Source: Enoplolaimus lenunculus
Lineage: Eukaryota > Nematoda > Enoplea > Enoplida > Thoracostomopsidae
Length of the DNA stretch: 64,000 nt
Direction of reading: 5' to 3'
Assembly: GCA_030248215.1 (NCBI GenBank)
Contig: JASANG010000864.1
Coordinates: forward strand, 452,848-516,847
Under the pieces are notes generated by a model, which worked only from the letters and a program-made list of their open reading frames with translations, ran no database searches and was not told the origin of the DNA. Positions 43,450 to 55,230 of the stretch are shown here, in pieces (within the stretch, counting starts at the first letter, position 1; every line of letters starts with the position of its first letter). The position numbers and the translations under genes are program-made.

Positions 43450-43996
43450 GAGAGACTCGAAAAACACAATTTTACCGGCTGTAGAACAACTTGCAAACGT
43501 CACCAATTTCGCTTCGTTTGTGACGCTCACGCGTAAACAGACGTGATTTATCCTCAAACGTAATTCAAATCCAGTCTCTCTTCCTGATGACAAGACGAGC
43601 AGTTGGTAGTGGCAGGCGCCGAAAAAAACCAAAAAATATCGGATCTTGATTTAGAATCAGCCAATCGTTAACGGTAGGGTCTATAAGGCAGTTTCTGAAG
43701 CTGAGAATAACGAACACAATTTCGGGAGAACGGATACGCTCAACACCATTCTCATTACATCTGCCCTTGTTTGCAATAAGGCTATACACTGCGTGGGTCT
43801 TGATTTCATTGTTCGTTTGTCTTCTTTCAATTGGCGAATGTAAAGAACAGCGGCCGAACAGTTTCAGGTCGTTCTCTTTGGTCGGGTTTCTACATTCGTA
43901 CTTAAGTATGTATTATAGCGCGTTGGTGGTAAAATAACCCTGTATGCTGCGATGTCAATTGTATACAGGCAAAGAGTAATTAATTCGCATTTGAGG

Positions 43997-44440
43997 TCCA
44001 TGCAGCGATCAGAGGCGGAACGTTTTTCTGCGGGACTGTAATAGAGTAAACTAAAGGTTTTTAGCCTAATTTCTGTGATTAGGCTTAAGCCAACGCTTAG
44101 GCTTAGGTATAAGCTCATTGTTACCCCTAGGCTTAGGCTTAGGTATAAGCTCATTGTTACCCCTAGGCTTAGGCTTAGGTATAAGCTCATTGTTACCCCT
44201 AGGCTTAGGTATAAGCTCATTGTTACCCCTAGGCTTAGGCATAAGCTCATTGTTACCCCTAGGCTTAGGCTTAGGTATAAGCTCCTTGTTACCCCAAGGT
44301 TTAGGCGTAGGTATAAGCTCATTGTTACCCCTAGGCTTAGGCGTAGCTATAAGCTCATTGTTACCCCTAGGCTTACGCTTAGGTATAACCTCATTGTTAC
44401 CCCTAGGTTTAGGCTTAGGAATATGCTTATATTACTGTTG
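43997..44440 (+). mobile_element. Family A element, right terminus lost, long higher-order array
   Basis: Left GTCCATGCAGCGATCAGAGG, then GCGGAACGTTTTTCTGCGGG. Array 44097-44420 has about ten units TAAGCTCATTGTTACCCCTA plus (GGCTTA)n, 27-33 bp each. Translations of 130-153 codons are by-product. Confidence 0.85.
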
Positions 44441-44809
44441 TATGGCTGTATTGATATTTTCTTCACAGGAACCTACTTTTACAGCACAACCCAATATTCT
44501 ATCGTTGTAACATTCTCATTATGGCACCAGATTTAAGAAACTGGCGAAAATTTATGCATACTTTATAAATAAAAATTTTGACCCACCATGTAAAACTATG
44601 GGTCTGTTTAACTTGAGATAAACACATTCGTCCTTGCGGTGTCAACCCTAAATTAAATTTAGAAATTTGAATTTGTTTTCAGTTTTATGCAAAATTGGCA
44701 CGTATGCACACTTGTTAAACGTTTCCAAATGGTCATAAAAATTTCAAAATCAATGACACAGCAGTTATTAATTGTGAGTCTGAATGATACTTTAGCTTTT
44801 AGACAAACT

Positions 44810-45118
44810 GGCCCATGTAAAAAGATCCAGGGTGGAACGGTTTTCTGTGGGACTAGAAAAGAGTAAGTTTAAGCTTTAGAAGAATTTTTTTGCTTTGCTT
44901 AGGCTTAGGCTTAGGAATATACTCATTCTTACGCTTAGGCTTAGGCGTAGGCTTAGGAATATGCTCATTCTTACGCTTAGGCTTAGGCTTAAGAATATGC
45001 TCATTCTTAGGCTTAGGAATATGCGCATTCTTACGCTTAGGCTTAGGAATATGCTCATTCTTACGCTTAGGCTTAGGCTGAGGAATATGCTCATTCTTAT
45101 GCTTAGGCTTAGGCTTAG
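44810..45118 (+). mobile_element. Family A element, right terminus lost
   Basis: Left GGCCCATGTAAAAAGATCCA, GGGACTAGAAAAGAGTAAG, then units of AATATGCTCATTCTTACGC with (TTAGGC)n to 45118. Confidence 0.85.
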
Positions 45119-45199
45119 AACTTCATTAAATTCTATCATTCTGTATATACCAGGCGAAAACTTGCCAGCTTAAAATTTTGCGATTGTTAGCTATGTAAT

Positions 45200-45484
45200 T
45201 TAAGCTAGTTCGCGATAGTTGAGTTGCTTGAAAAAGTTTTTATCGTGGGTTTGACATCCTGGCAATTTATACTTGAGGCCAAAACGTTTTCCGACGTAAA
45301 AATTTTTTAAGGACGACTTGAATACGAGTTTAACTTTTTCGAATCCACAGCTACCGACCGTAAAGGCCGTCCAGCCTGTTAGAGGCGTCCCAAAAGTTTT
45401 TTGCCTAATTCCAGCCAGTTTGCACGTTGGGCCGGAATTTTTACAATGATTAAAAAAGGTTATGGGAATTTGAGCGTTTCTCAT
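45200..45484 (-). CDS. Hypothetical small ORF, 94 aa, weak
   Basis: On the minus strand an ATG at 45484 opens 94 codons (MRNAQIPITFFNHCKNSGPT ... KQLNYRELA) to a stop at about 45200. The composition is balanced and it lies outside any repeat family I recognise. There is no signal peptide, domain or splice evidence, and isolated frames of this size can occur by chance. I would not assign a function. Confidence 0.18.
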   Translation of the reverse strand: MRNAQIPITFFNHCKNSGPTCKLAGIRQKTFGTPLTGWTAFTVGSCGFEKVKLVFKSSLKNFYVGKRFGLKYKLPGCQTHDKNFFKQLNYRELA

Positions 45485-45919
45485 CCCACCCCCAACTCAT
45501 TTGGCAACGGATAACTAAAATTTTAAAACCAAACCTAGTCACGCCGTATTTTGACACCACATAGAAGAATATTTTAAGATTGGCATAATTTGCAACAAAT
45601 CAATGCCCGATTAGCAGCAGTCCTATTTATGGTACCACGCTGATAACAGCGATTCTAAAGCCAAAAGTTATACGCCATATTGACAACCTGCGCTACGATC
45701 GAGCGTATTTAATAATTATGCCGCGAAAATATTTATTCAGTACCAGTTGCGCTAGCTAATAAGCCAGCTTTTAACTGCGTGAATGTCGTTAAATCGATTA
45801 ATCAATGCGGATAAATGTGGGGGTCTTTCTATATGCAAATGAGAAACGAACGAAGCTCACAATAGTTGTAAGGAAATAACATTCAGGGCATCTTTATAAA
45901 CCAGTTTGGCTCGATTATG

Positions 45920-45944
45920 ATATATATATATATATATATATATA

Positions 45945-45992
<48 letters not shown>
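45920..45992. repeat. (TA)n microsatellite
   Basis: TATATA runs interrupted by ATTATTTA. A second AT-rich array with TATATTATATA units lies at 46583-46649. Confidence 0.9.
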
Positions 45993-45995
<3 letters not shown>

Positions 45996-46859
45996 TAATA
46001 TAATGCTTAAATCATTTGGTTTTAGTGATAAGCGATTCGAAAATTGGTTAAGATAAATTGGAAGCCAGTTAATACCTAATATAAAGACTTCAGCAGATTT
46101 TCATGGCGGTGTAAGAAGCTACACTGCTATGAGAACGGAAATGGTGTAACTATTAATGCAAATTGGAAGTTTTAAATATTTTAAAATACGGCACGAAGAA
46201 CGCCGTAATTTTGCAAAAATTTTCAACTCAAACCTTTGTTTTCACATATATTTAATAATGGGCGGATTTTAATATTTTTAATAGAGTTGAAATTTGAAAT
46301 ACGCAGCTTTGTTATTGGTTCGTGTCCTGTGTCAAAATTGCAGCGGCGCAATATCAAAAAAAGTTGTCATTCTATTTTATTTGATCTCTTAAACACTAGG
46401 AATGTATTCGTTTAAAAGATAATGGTTGGAACTGCATGCAACCTTAAATCAAATATAAATGTAACTAAAATTCAACTACATTTTAACGCAGACCAATACC
46501 CGTTCATTCTGATATTCAAACATTTACCATATTTTGCCTGACCCAACACTTTTTTACCTTTAAGTTATCTTCAACTTTATTCTATACATATATATTATAT
46601 ATATTATATATATTATATATATAATATATATTATATATATTTATATATATACCAAAGCTAGATATTATCTTATGGTTTAATAGTTAGCTTTCAATCTAGT
46701 GCATTTAGTTCGATTTTTAAGTTAATTCTGCTAGCACGTAATTTTACACTTTCATGCAGTCTGTTTCAGCGTCAAATCAAAAAGTGTTGAGTTTTCGATC
46801 GCAAAGACACAGTCTTTTGGCTGTTGAAGTAGAATTTTAGTCGCTTTTAAAAGCTTGGC

Positions 46860-47097
46860 GTTCAAGTTAAAATTATTAGTAGACGAAGCGAGAACATTTC
46901 TAGAAGGAGTCAGCCCAAATTTTTGGAACATAGAATTGTTTTAAAGATGCCGAAAGTATCTTTGGCCAGATGGCGAAGCAGGTCGTATAGCGGCAGTAGC
47001 TGGTTCGATGGCAACGCCTGGTATATGCAGCGATGCTTGGGAGACTTAGAAATGGAGATTATTTGTGCCATCATCGAACCGCTAATGTTTCATTGAT
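46860..47097 (+). other. Unassigned coding-like stretch with ATG 46947
   Basis: The frame is open from about 46866. From ATG 46947 it reads MPKVSLARWRSRSYSGSSWF, DGNAWYMQRCLGDLEMEIIC, AIIEPLMFH, then TGA at about 47095. Codon use is mixed and unlike flanking AT-rich DNA. Short, and no partner exon was found. Confidence 0.22.
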
Positions 47098-47179
47098 TTT
47101 AGCGTTAAAAAATGGACTAAATACAGAACCAAAATTGCTTTGTACTTTATCTTTGTAAGCTTGAAAGTTTTTGACGTCA

Positions 47180-47295
47180 TTAAAGGTTACCTTGGCTTAG
47201 GTTATGTATTAGATTTTAGGCTTGGGATTAGGCTCACGCTTAGGCGTTCGCTTAGGGTTAGACTTAGGTTTAGGCTTAAGCTTAGGATTTATAGG
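47180..47295 (+). repeat. Degraded TTAGGC-type hexamer array
   Basis: GGCTTAGG, GGCTCACGCTTAGGCG and AGACTTAGGTTTAGGC motifs without recognisable element ends. Confidence 0.65.
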
Positions 47296-47432
47296 CAAAT
47301 GTTTAGGCGTATCCTGCGGCTTATATACTGCGTTTTAGGTTTCACACCTTGAGCACTTGAAATCATTTTGAGGAAAACATTAATTGATTTCCTGTGGGGG
47401 GAAACTTTAATTAATATTGACTGTGTTGCTGA

Positions 47433-48103
47433 GACCCTACTTAAGTACAACTTAGTACTGTAGTACGCTCTAAACTATTTGTTAAACATTTTGTCGTTTT
47501 TGAAACCGTACTTAAGTTAAGAAGTAAATACTTAAGTCGCTGATTAAATTTGACATATTACAGATTAACCTTTCAAGCACTCAAACCTTGGTCTAATTGA
47601 AATTGTAGACTCATCATGTCTGTTTAATATGAAGCAAAAGTATTACTCTCTGGTTACGACAATGGCTGCCATTTGACATTTATTTGGTTTTGGTTGAAAA
47701 TTTAATTACTCGCTTAAGTCGGCGAGTTAAGTAATTATTTAAGTATAACTTAAGTAAATACTTAAGTATGGTTTCAGAAAAACAACCATTATCTTAGACA
47801 GAAGAACTGCAATTGATACAAATACCTGAGACATATAATACGTGAAAAAAATTTCTACAATATTTTTGATATAGCAAAAAATTATTTTTGACATTTATTT
47901 GGTTTTGGTTGAAAATTTAATTACTCGCTTAAGTCGGCGAGTTAAGTAATTAGTTAAGTATAACTTAACTAAATACTTAAGTAAGGTTTCAGAATCCCAA
48001 CCATTATCTTTAGACAGAAGAACTGTAATTGATACAAATACCTGAGACATATAATACGTGAACAAAAATTGCTACAATATTTTTGATATAGCAAAAAAAT
48101 TTA
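47433..48103. mobile_element. Family J element whose right half is tandemly duplicated
   Basis: CCTACTTAAGTACAACTTAG at left and AAATACTTAAGTATGGTTTC at right form an inverted repeat. The segment starting GACATTTATTTGGTTTTGG at 47675 is repeated from 47890 (period 215 bp) with few changes. Confidence 0.7.
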
Positions 48104-48850
48104 TTAAACTTGCATTATTTTTAGAAATGTTCAAAAACGATACAAGTTTTCAAACCATTTTTTACCTCTAAAATCAGCTAACATAGGCAAGCCGATCTAT
48201 TTAACTTCAACTCTATCAAACTATCAATATAAAATAGAACTATAGAAAGTCTTCAAAACAACCAAACTAGAACGCGTGTGAGCCACAATTAAAATAGTTC
48301 GATTGTTTTTAAGTTTAATTACTAAAGCTTAAGAAAAGATGTGTTTGCAAACGCCGAAACCATAAACCAAAAGTGATACTTGAACAAGAAAGAGTTTTGT
48401 TTAACCGCTCTCAGAGGCGTAGTCAGCGTTGCATTTCGAATGGGTATAACTTCAATTTAGAAGATTCATTTAAGAGCCACAGCACAGGGGAGAATAACGT
48501 TTGTGACCTTTTCGATGTTACAGTATTCATTTTAGAGCCCATTTATTAGCTTATTTTTTTATAAATCTCGAACCTGGGGTGTGAGCTCGACCCTCCCGCT
48601 GGTGGGCACACTTTTGGTTGAACATTTTAACAGACATCGTTCCTATAGATTGATAACAAGTGACGGAACAATTTAAATTGGAAAACTAAAACTGTTTAGA
48701 CTTAACTTTTCTATAAACATATATTTCAGAATCTATGGTAATTTTACCCGAAAGTGCAAATATATGAGCAGGGGCGTACAAAATTCAGTTCGAGATGGCA
48801 TAAGGAACTTTAGGATTCTAGTGTGGGTATTATAAGGCCGGTTTAGCTAT

Positions 48851-49270
48851 TGTACCGACCCGAACAAGAAGTGGGAGACTGATATTTATTTGGCCTCTTC
48901 AGAGGGCCCCCTGTTATTCGGTTACGGAGTGTTATTTATTTTAACCCATGCTCCGCTACCCTTTGGTACTGTTATATATTCGGTACTGCAAATATCGGTT
49001 GAATTAAACGTTTATTTGTCTTGTGTCAATAGCTTGAGCGATAATGCAAAGTAATACTTGGAATGTACTTTAAAAATTTAAGTACGGTTTAAGGTTTCGA
49101 ACTCAAATTATTTGGTCCTGAATTCATTTGTGCACTACAGTTAGATAATTGACATTTATGGACTCTAATTAAGGTTTATGGATTCTATCCGTTTTATGAC
49201 TCTTATTAACATACGGACTGCTGGGACCCCCTGTTATTATCCCCCTCTTATTCAGGGGTCGATACACTAT
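48851..49270. mobile_element. Family C element, about 420 bp
   Basis: TGTACCGACCCGAACAAGAA at left, CTTATTCAGGGGTCGATACA at right; interior TTGAGCGATAATGCAAAG. Termini more diverged than in other copies. Confidence 0.8.
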
Positions 49271-49850
49271 GTTTTCAATAATTTCTAGAAATTTTATAGA
49301 AGAGTATAATCCACCCTATCTTTCCTCTGCAGTCCTCGGTGTGCACCTTTATTGGGTTTCGCTTGTAATGCGTTTGCCATTGGAAGCCGTCATATAAACC
49401 TCTAAAAAGTATTTGAGCTTATTTCAGCAACGACTCAAACTTGTCAACTGGTTAATAGCCTAAATCTGAACAGAACCTATTTGTTTATGTAACAGAGTGC
49501 TGTTGAACTATTTAAATTGTATTTTTCAAGGTCAGTATATCTACTAGATTGTCTTAAGGCTGATATTATTTTTTCACTTTTTATATTTCAAAATTTTAAA
49601 ATTGCCTTCACAAAGAATGTGACGAACAAACCGTAAAATATGTTCAGATATGGCTCTTATTTCAAACCGCTGGTCAGCATTAACCATATTTTTGAGGCAT
49701 ATGCCTTACCCACAACAAATGTTTAAGTCGGTAATTTACAATTTTTTCTGCTTCGTTTTACTTTTCGAATTCTTAAAATAAATTTCAAATTCATTTTAAA
49801 ATATAAATCGCATATTTTAACATTTTTTACGTGAACGGGTGCATGCCTTT
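49271..49850. other. No feature seen
   Basis: AT-rich with short chance frames only. Confidence 0.5.
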
Positions 49851-49953
49851 TGCGCTATACTCGCCTCGTGCCGCCGTACGCCGCTAAATAGATATTGCCT
49901 ATATTTTTCTTAGCAACGCATAGCGGTGCACAGTACAAAGTATAGCGAAACCC
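49851..49953. mobile_element. Family H element, short
   Basis: TGCGCTATACTCGCC at left, AAAGTATAGCGAAACCC at right; interior GTGCCGCCGTACGCCGC and TTTTCTTAGCAACGCATAG as in 34855-35235. Confidence 0.7.
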
Positions 49954-49959
49954 ACCGCC

Positions 49960-50090
49960 GGAGCAGCCCCCTCCCATAATCCCCAATTTGAGGGGTTCCC
50001 AAACCTAAAGGGGCCCCGCCCCTAAAGGGACCCCCATTCTAACCGGTTGAAACAGAAACCGCTCAAGTTTTAAAATGCGCTTATGTACTC
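49960..50090. mobile_element. Family I repeat
   Basis: CCGGAGCAGCCCCCTCCC, GGGGCCCCGCCCCTAAAGGG and TAACCGGTTGAAACAGAAAC, following an H element exactly as at 39091-39460. Confidence 0.65.
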
Positions 50091-50134
50091 CATTGCAACC
50101 TTCTAGCAGTATAAGATGGCTGTATTGATGTAAT

Positions 50135-50406
50135 ATTAACCCCTTCACTCATCGAGTATACTATTAGCAACTAAATACAGTAATATACGAGCAATACACA
50201 CACTGTGAGCAGTATTTAACATTTATAACATATATGCGCCGTGCAAAATCTCCACAAGACGTGAGAGCCCACTCGGGCTCGAGCGTCGAGCTCCTATAGC
50301 TCAGTGTCATCGTAAACGCCTCACAAACGTGAGACTGGGGATCGAATCTTACCTTGAAATTACATCTCATATGAAATTGAAAATATTCATGTGAGAAAGG
50401 GTTAAT
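50135..50406 (+). mobile_element. piggyBac-like MITE with tRNA-like segment, best-preserved copy
   Basis: Left ATTAACCCCTTCACTCATCG, right TGTGAGAAAGGGTTAAT. About 50287-50352 reads GAGCTCCTATAGCTCAGTGT ... GGGGATCGAATCTTACC, i.e. A-box and B-box at tRNA-like spacing. Opposite orientation to the copy at 30098. Confidence 0.75.
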
Positions 50407-50685
50407 ATATTTTACGCTTTTTTCGTTTACAATTAGCACTTTTCAACTGCAATTTCTGTAAATGCTTGCTAAACGTTTATATACGTTTGATACAATTGTT
50501 TTGTCTCATCTGGCCTACGCCCTGCAGCTTTTGCAGTCACCTGCATGCATTTTAGTAAATCAGAAGTATATTCTTCGAAATTAGACAGTTTCACTAGAAC
50601 TACCATTAGACTTATTGAATAGTCATCATTCACAATTGCACACCATTTTTACACGCTAAAATGCGGAAATCCAATTTTAGCAAAA

Positions 50686-50852
50686 GGCCTGTAGCCAGCT
50701 CACCTTGCTTCGGGTGGGCTAGCAAATTTTTCACGAGGGGCATTCAAGGGTTTTCAATGAGTTACAAGCCAGGTTGGAAATTTTCTAGGGGGGGCCAAAA
50801 ATTTTTCAGGACAAGCTGAGCCACCCCCGTGCCCCCCTTGGCAACGGGCCCG
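50686..50852. mobile_element. Family E element
   Basis: GGCCTGTAGCCAGCTCACCT at left, CCCTTGGCAACGGGCCC at right. Confidence 0.8.
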
Positions 50853-50946
50853 GTTAGCACTCGCACAAGAACACGGGTGTTGCTTAGATTTCAATTCGGT
50901 AGGGGATAGCATAAATGTGTTCTTTGCGACCGAGCGTAGCGAGTGA

Positions 50947-51207
50947 GACAATTTGTTTGACGTGTGCCAGTTAATACTCTACCGGCCTGTGAAAGTACCT
51001 TTGTTTCGAGACGTTCCAGAAAATTCCAACGGACGTTTGACCTATCACCCTTTCATATACGTCTGGGTGCCTAAAACTGGCACAACCTGTTGCAAACATA
51101 TAAGGCCGTGGGTCGGCATTTAGTTGTCCACATGGGAGGCGTTGAAATATCTGAAAAACTTTGCCATAAATTGTTTTAAATGGACGCATAAAACTTTTTA
51201 CAATCAC
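50947..51207. other. Coding-like stretch, strand uncertain
   Basis: The + frame 50947-51120 (58 aa) reads ...YRPVKVPLFRDVPENSNGRL, TYHPFIYVWVPKTGTTCCKH... . PKTGTT recalls the cofactor-binding loop of sulfotransferases (consensus PKxGTT), but that is a short match. The minus frame (about 51219-50971, 82 aa) is also open (RLPCGQLNADPRPYMFATGC...). Possibly one exon or an old transposon domain. Confidence 0.25.
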
Positions 51208-51602
51208 TTTGTAGCAAACCTGTTAAGTGCCACTCTCGGGCACAAATAGCGAATCATTCAATGGGGGGTGGGTGACAGGGTTCTGGGAGAGATGATACGC
51301 CTACGACCGCAAAAAAAAAACAAAACATATTTAGTTTCGTCAACGTCCTGCGCTGCCGTAATTGTGGACGATCGTTGTGTAAATTTGGACCCAACATATC
51401 GGTCTCAAATAAGTTCAAAATAGATTAGAACTAAAATTTAGCAATCGATTTCTCAAATTCTGGTTCTGTCTCAAAAAAGTTGGTAAATTTTCAAAATTTT
51501 ATTTCCACAACCCCTTGATTTGGAATTTAAACTTAATGTGTTACTCCCCTCGTCATGTGGTCAATTTAAACTTCGGTTCCGTATCACAACGATAGACCAC
51601 AA

Positions 51603-51772
51603 TGTACAAAACAGGGCCGTTACCGTAGTATACGCTTATTCCGAAGCTTAAGCCAAAAAAGTGAGCATATACCTAACCCCTAAATCGAAGCAAAAAAATT
51701 AATCTAAATCTTAAGCTTACTCTATTGCAGTCGAGCAGAAAAACGGTTCCGTCTCTGATCTTGAAATGCGGG
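51603..51772 (-). mobile_element. Family A element, minus orientation, degraded
   Basis: GTACAAAACAGGGCCGTTAC, AGCATATACCTAACCCCTAA, AATTAATCTAAATCTTAAGC and GCAGAAAAACGGTTCCGTCT in the expected order. Confidence 0.65.
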
Positions 51773-52149
51773 TTGAAAGATAAAACTTACGATCCAACCT
51801 GTTGCCGTCGTCGGGTACTATTTTTGCTCAAATTGTAATGCTTTCGCTAAACAAAAGCAAAAGTCACAAGCCATAACTCTTCGTTAAACTATCCCGTAAA
51901 GGCCCATTTAAAATCGTTGCGAGTAACACCGGAGTCGTAGTTTAGTTGACTTGTGGCGATCTAAAACTGGTTGCGGTGTAACAAATTTAGGCAAACCGTT
52001 GAAGGCTGAAAGCAAAGAAATATATTACAAGAAGATGAGATTAAATTGATTTCGATTGAGTTGAAAGCTTTGGCCAGTTTTTTTTCATCGGAACAGCTAC
52101 GATTTGATCGGTTTTGTCGAAGTTTGTTAGGTTTGGAGCCAGATACATT

Positions 52150-52238
52150 TTAAAACATCGGCGGTTTTTGTTTCAACAATTTAGGGTGGGGCCCCCCAAA
52201 TGGGGGTGGGGGGAGTGGCCGCTTTGGCCCTGGGCTAG
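52150..52238. repeat. Family I fragment, reversed
   Basis: TTTTAAAACATCGGCGGTTT, TTGTTTCAACAATTTAGGG and GGGGCCCCCCAAATGGGGG mirror the right part of 39298-39460. Confidence 0.55.
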
Positions 52239-52373
52239 CAAACATGCAGCGCACTGCATATTCCATGTGCACGTAATGGACTAGCATGTCTCACACGCTT
52301 ACAACACAAATGTTTCAGTTTAAACGTAAGAGTCATCTTCAACTTGACGTATTGCTGTTGGAAGATTGGTCAG

Positions 52374-52496
<123 letters not shown>

Positions 52497-52840
52497 CCAA
52501 GTCGAATTTAGTTAAAAATAGTAGTTGATACAACGCAAACTACAATATCCGGTGTAGTTATAGCAAACCAAACGGTAGGGGTGTGGCAGATGGTTTCGAC
52601 TGCAAAATTTTCAAACTCAAAATTTAGCGAAAAACAGTTAAATTGTATCAATCTTTAATATACATAATTAATAGTTTTATTTTAAATTGAAAACGCACAT
52701 GCGTTATTGATTTGTTGTCAAATTACAGTCTTTCTATTAACTCTATACATTTCGCTAGTAGAGTTGCCAGAACTAAAAAAATATTAGAAAAAATGTGGCT
52801 AAATTTACTCGAGTGGTATCAATTAAAGTTTCTTGTTATT

Positions 52841-53084
52841 CAGAGGCGGATCTAAAATTTTTTGACGGGGGGGTTGGGTTGGCAAATGATATGAACGGGA
52901 AAAATTCGAAAGTAGGGACCTTATCATTTTATTATAAATAAAATTCTGCGGGAAAAAATTGCGTTTTTTACAAAAATATTTTGTGAGGAAAAACATTGTA
53001 AGGTAGAGCCTTTACCATTTCCACACAAATATATTTCCGACGAGAGGGGGGCGTACGCCCTCCCGCCCCGTGTATGGATCCGCA
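52841..53084. mobile_element. Family F repeat, fullest copy
   Basis: CAGAGGCGGATCTAAAATTT at left and GTGTATGGATCCGCAAGTG at right share an inverted GGATC core. Interior AGGGACCTTATCATTTTATT and GGTAGAGCCTTTACCATTTC. Confidence 0.6.
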
Positions 53085-54632
53085 AGTGTCTTTATAACGT
53101 CAATTGAGATAACATTGGGTCTGAGGACAACTTTAATTGATCCAATTTGAAGTGTACTTTACAAATTTTAAATTCAATTCAATTTATTAACCGAATACTT
53201 GTTGCCGTTATTTCACTTTGAAGCCCCGTCGCAAATAAAATATTAACAACCGTGTTGTCCACAGTCGAAATAATTTATTATATTGTAACCATAGGAATTA
53301 TTAATCGTATCCATCTGTTCGTAGTGAATTTTGATTGAAAACTGTAGCTTTTTTAAACCGATTCGTAAGGACAGCCACACCTTACAATAAGTCTTACGCA
53401 GTTATCACTGTAATCGGACTGCGAAAAAGTTCGACCGGACTCGGAGCTGATAAGATGAAAAATGGTCATTCAAATCGTTTAAATTTGAGCATATGCGACG
53501 AACAACGCTGTCGCAGCTATTTCCAAATAGAATTTGGTAATCGTATAAAAATATTAAATTTATTGCTCAGATAAACCTACAAATATAAATACCATATTAG
53601 CGGTTAGAAACCCGCTTTCGTTTGGACAAACGTCTTTCTTGGAACCAAAGAAAGTCAAGACTTAATTTAGAATCATGAATTAATTTGAAAATAGAAATTG
53701 TGATAAGCATAACAAACGTGTACCAATCCCAGTACGCAATTAGGCACAGCCTTCAAACCTCTATGAGGTTTTTGAATCAGATCGTTTAATATGTTTTGGG
53801 CCTTTGGCAACTCGTAGTAATTTGTCAGCTTAATGCATCTAAGCTTCATTAATGATTTGTTCAAAATACTGTGGCTCTCTCAATGTATTTCTTATTTTAT
53901 TTCCTACTTAAATTCGAGTTTAAGATTTTAATTTTGAAATTTTACCTCAAAATCCTGCATCTTAAACCATCTGTTGATCGGAGTCGTAACATCAAATATA
54001 TTTTCTAGCTTTGAGCTCAAAAGCAATGATTCATCCTAAAAATGCCAATATTAATCTAATCCTTAGAAACTTCAGTCTTAATTTGATTTTTTACCTTTTT
54101 CTTATTTATGTTTTAAATTTACTTTACTTGTTTTTTAGTTATTTTTAATTTTATTCTATTTATTTTAATTTTCTCGTTTTTTATGTTTTAATATATATTA
54201 TCCACGTTTTTATATTAATATATTTAGTTTTGTTTATTGATTTCTCATTAATGTTTCTTTTTGTTATTTGTTTCTTTGTTATATTTTTCACTTCTATATA
54301 TTTGTTTCATATTGTATAATAAGCCTAGTTTTAAGTATTAGTTTCTTACGAATAAGGTTTCTTTTCGTCTTTTCGCTTGTTAATGTTTTTGTTTTTACTT
54401 ATTTTGTTCCTTTTTGTATCTTTAATTTTTGTTTGGTTTTTTCGAAAATTGTAGTTGTCCTTCAAGTACTTCCTGGATTTGGACCAAGAAGTAAAGTACG
54501 AAAATTGATTACACAAAGCATGTATTCCTATATTTAAGCACTAACTCAAGTTTTATAAGTATATTCAACGTATTTAACTCATAGACAACGAAATAAGACA
54601 AAAGTGCGAGGCTCAAATACCAATCAGTAGGT
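53085..54632. other. No supported gene; long T-rich tract
   Basis: A + frame at 53335-53571 (from TTG, ...RKSSTGLGADKMKNGHSNRL...) is coding-like but isolated. 54080-54460 is strongly T-rich on the + strand. No element recognised. Confidence 0.4.
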
Positions 54633-54740
54633 TGCAAAATAAATAACAGTCCATAACAGAATAACAAGGAGAGTATATAAGCATTAAAGAGGCAAAATGT
54701 ATATCCGTCACATCCCTCTTATTCGGGTCACTACACTATA
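54633..54740. mobile_element. Family C fragment (one end)
   Basis: AATAAATAACAGTCCATAAC, AGAATAACAAGGAGAG and CCTCTTATTCGGGTCACTAC match the terminal quarter of C. Confidence 0.75.
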
Positions 54741-55060
54741 TCTTGACTGATTTGCAAAGCTTGGCGCCCTTCAGAGGTCACTCGAGTTTTACCTTTTAAA
54801 ATTGAGCAAGGTGTGCTACACAGTAATCTGAATGTGGTATCAAACCAAAACCAAAGATATTGCGTTTTGCCTAAACTGAAACAAACCAGCTATTAAAGAC
54901 CATAATTCTTGTAAAAAACATAACGGGTATTAAAGGTTTTAAGTAAAAAACAGAATGTAGCTATGGATCCGTAAAGCCGAATAACCCTAAAACGGATTCA
55001 AAATTTGAAATCGAATAGCGTCAGCTCCTTAACCCCCATATACTAGCGATCTTGAAGGTC

Positions 55061-55230
55061 GCGTGCGTACACCACCCTCGTCAGAAAATTTTTTTGCTAT
55101 AAAATGATAAGGTTACTTTATATTCTTTCTCATCGGAAACTTAGCACATATATAGCATACAGTAAAAATTGCGTTTCATAACTGTTTTGTCATTCGAGCC
55201 TCCGTCAGAAATTTGTAGATCCACCGCTGT
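55061..55230. mobile_element. Family F repeat
   Basis: CCCTCGTCAGAAAATTTTTT, GCTATAAAATGATAAGGTTA, and TCCGTCAGAAATTTGTAGAT then CCACCGCTG at right. Confidence 0.5.

Noticed and set aside
46947-47020. GGTTCGATGGC as a tRNA B-box
   Set aside because: No matching A-box arm or cloverleaf could be drawn around it.
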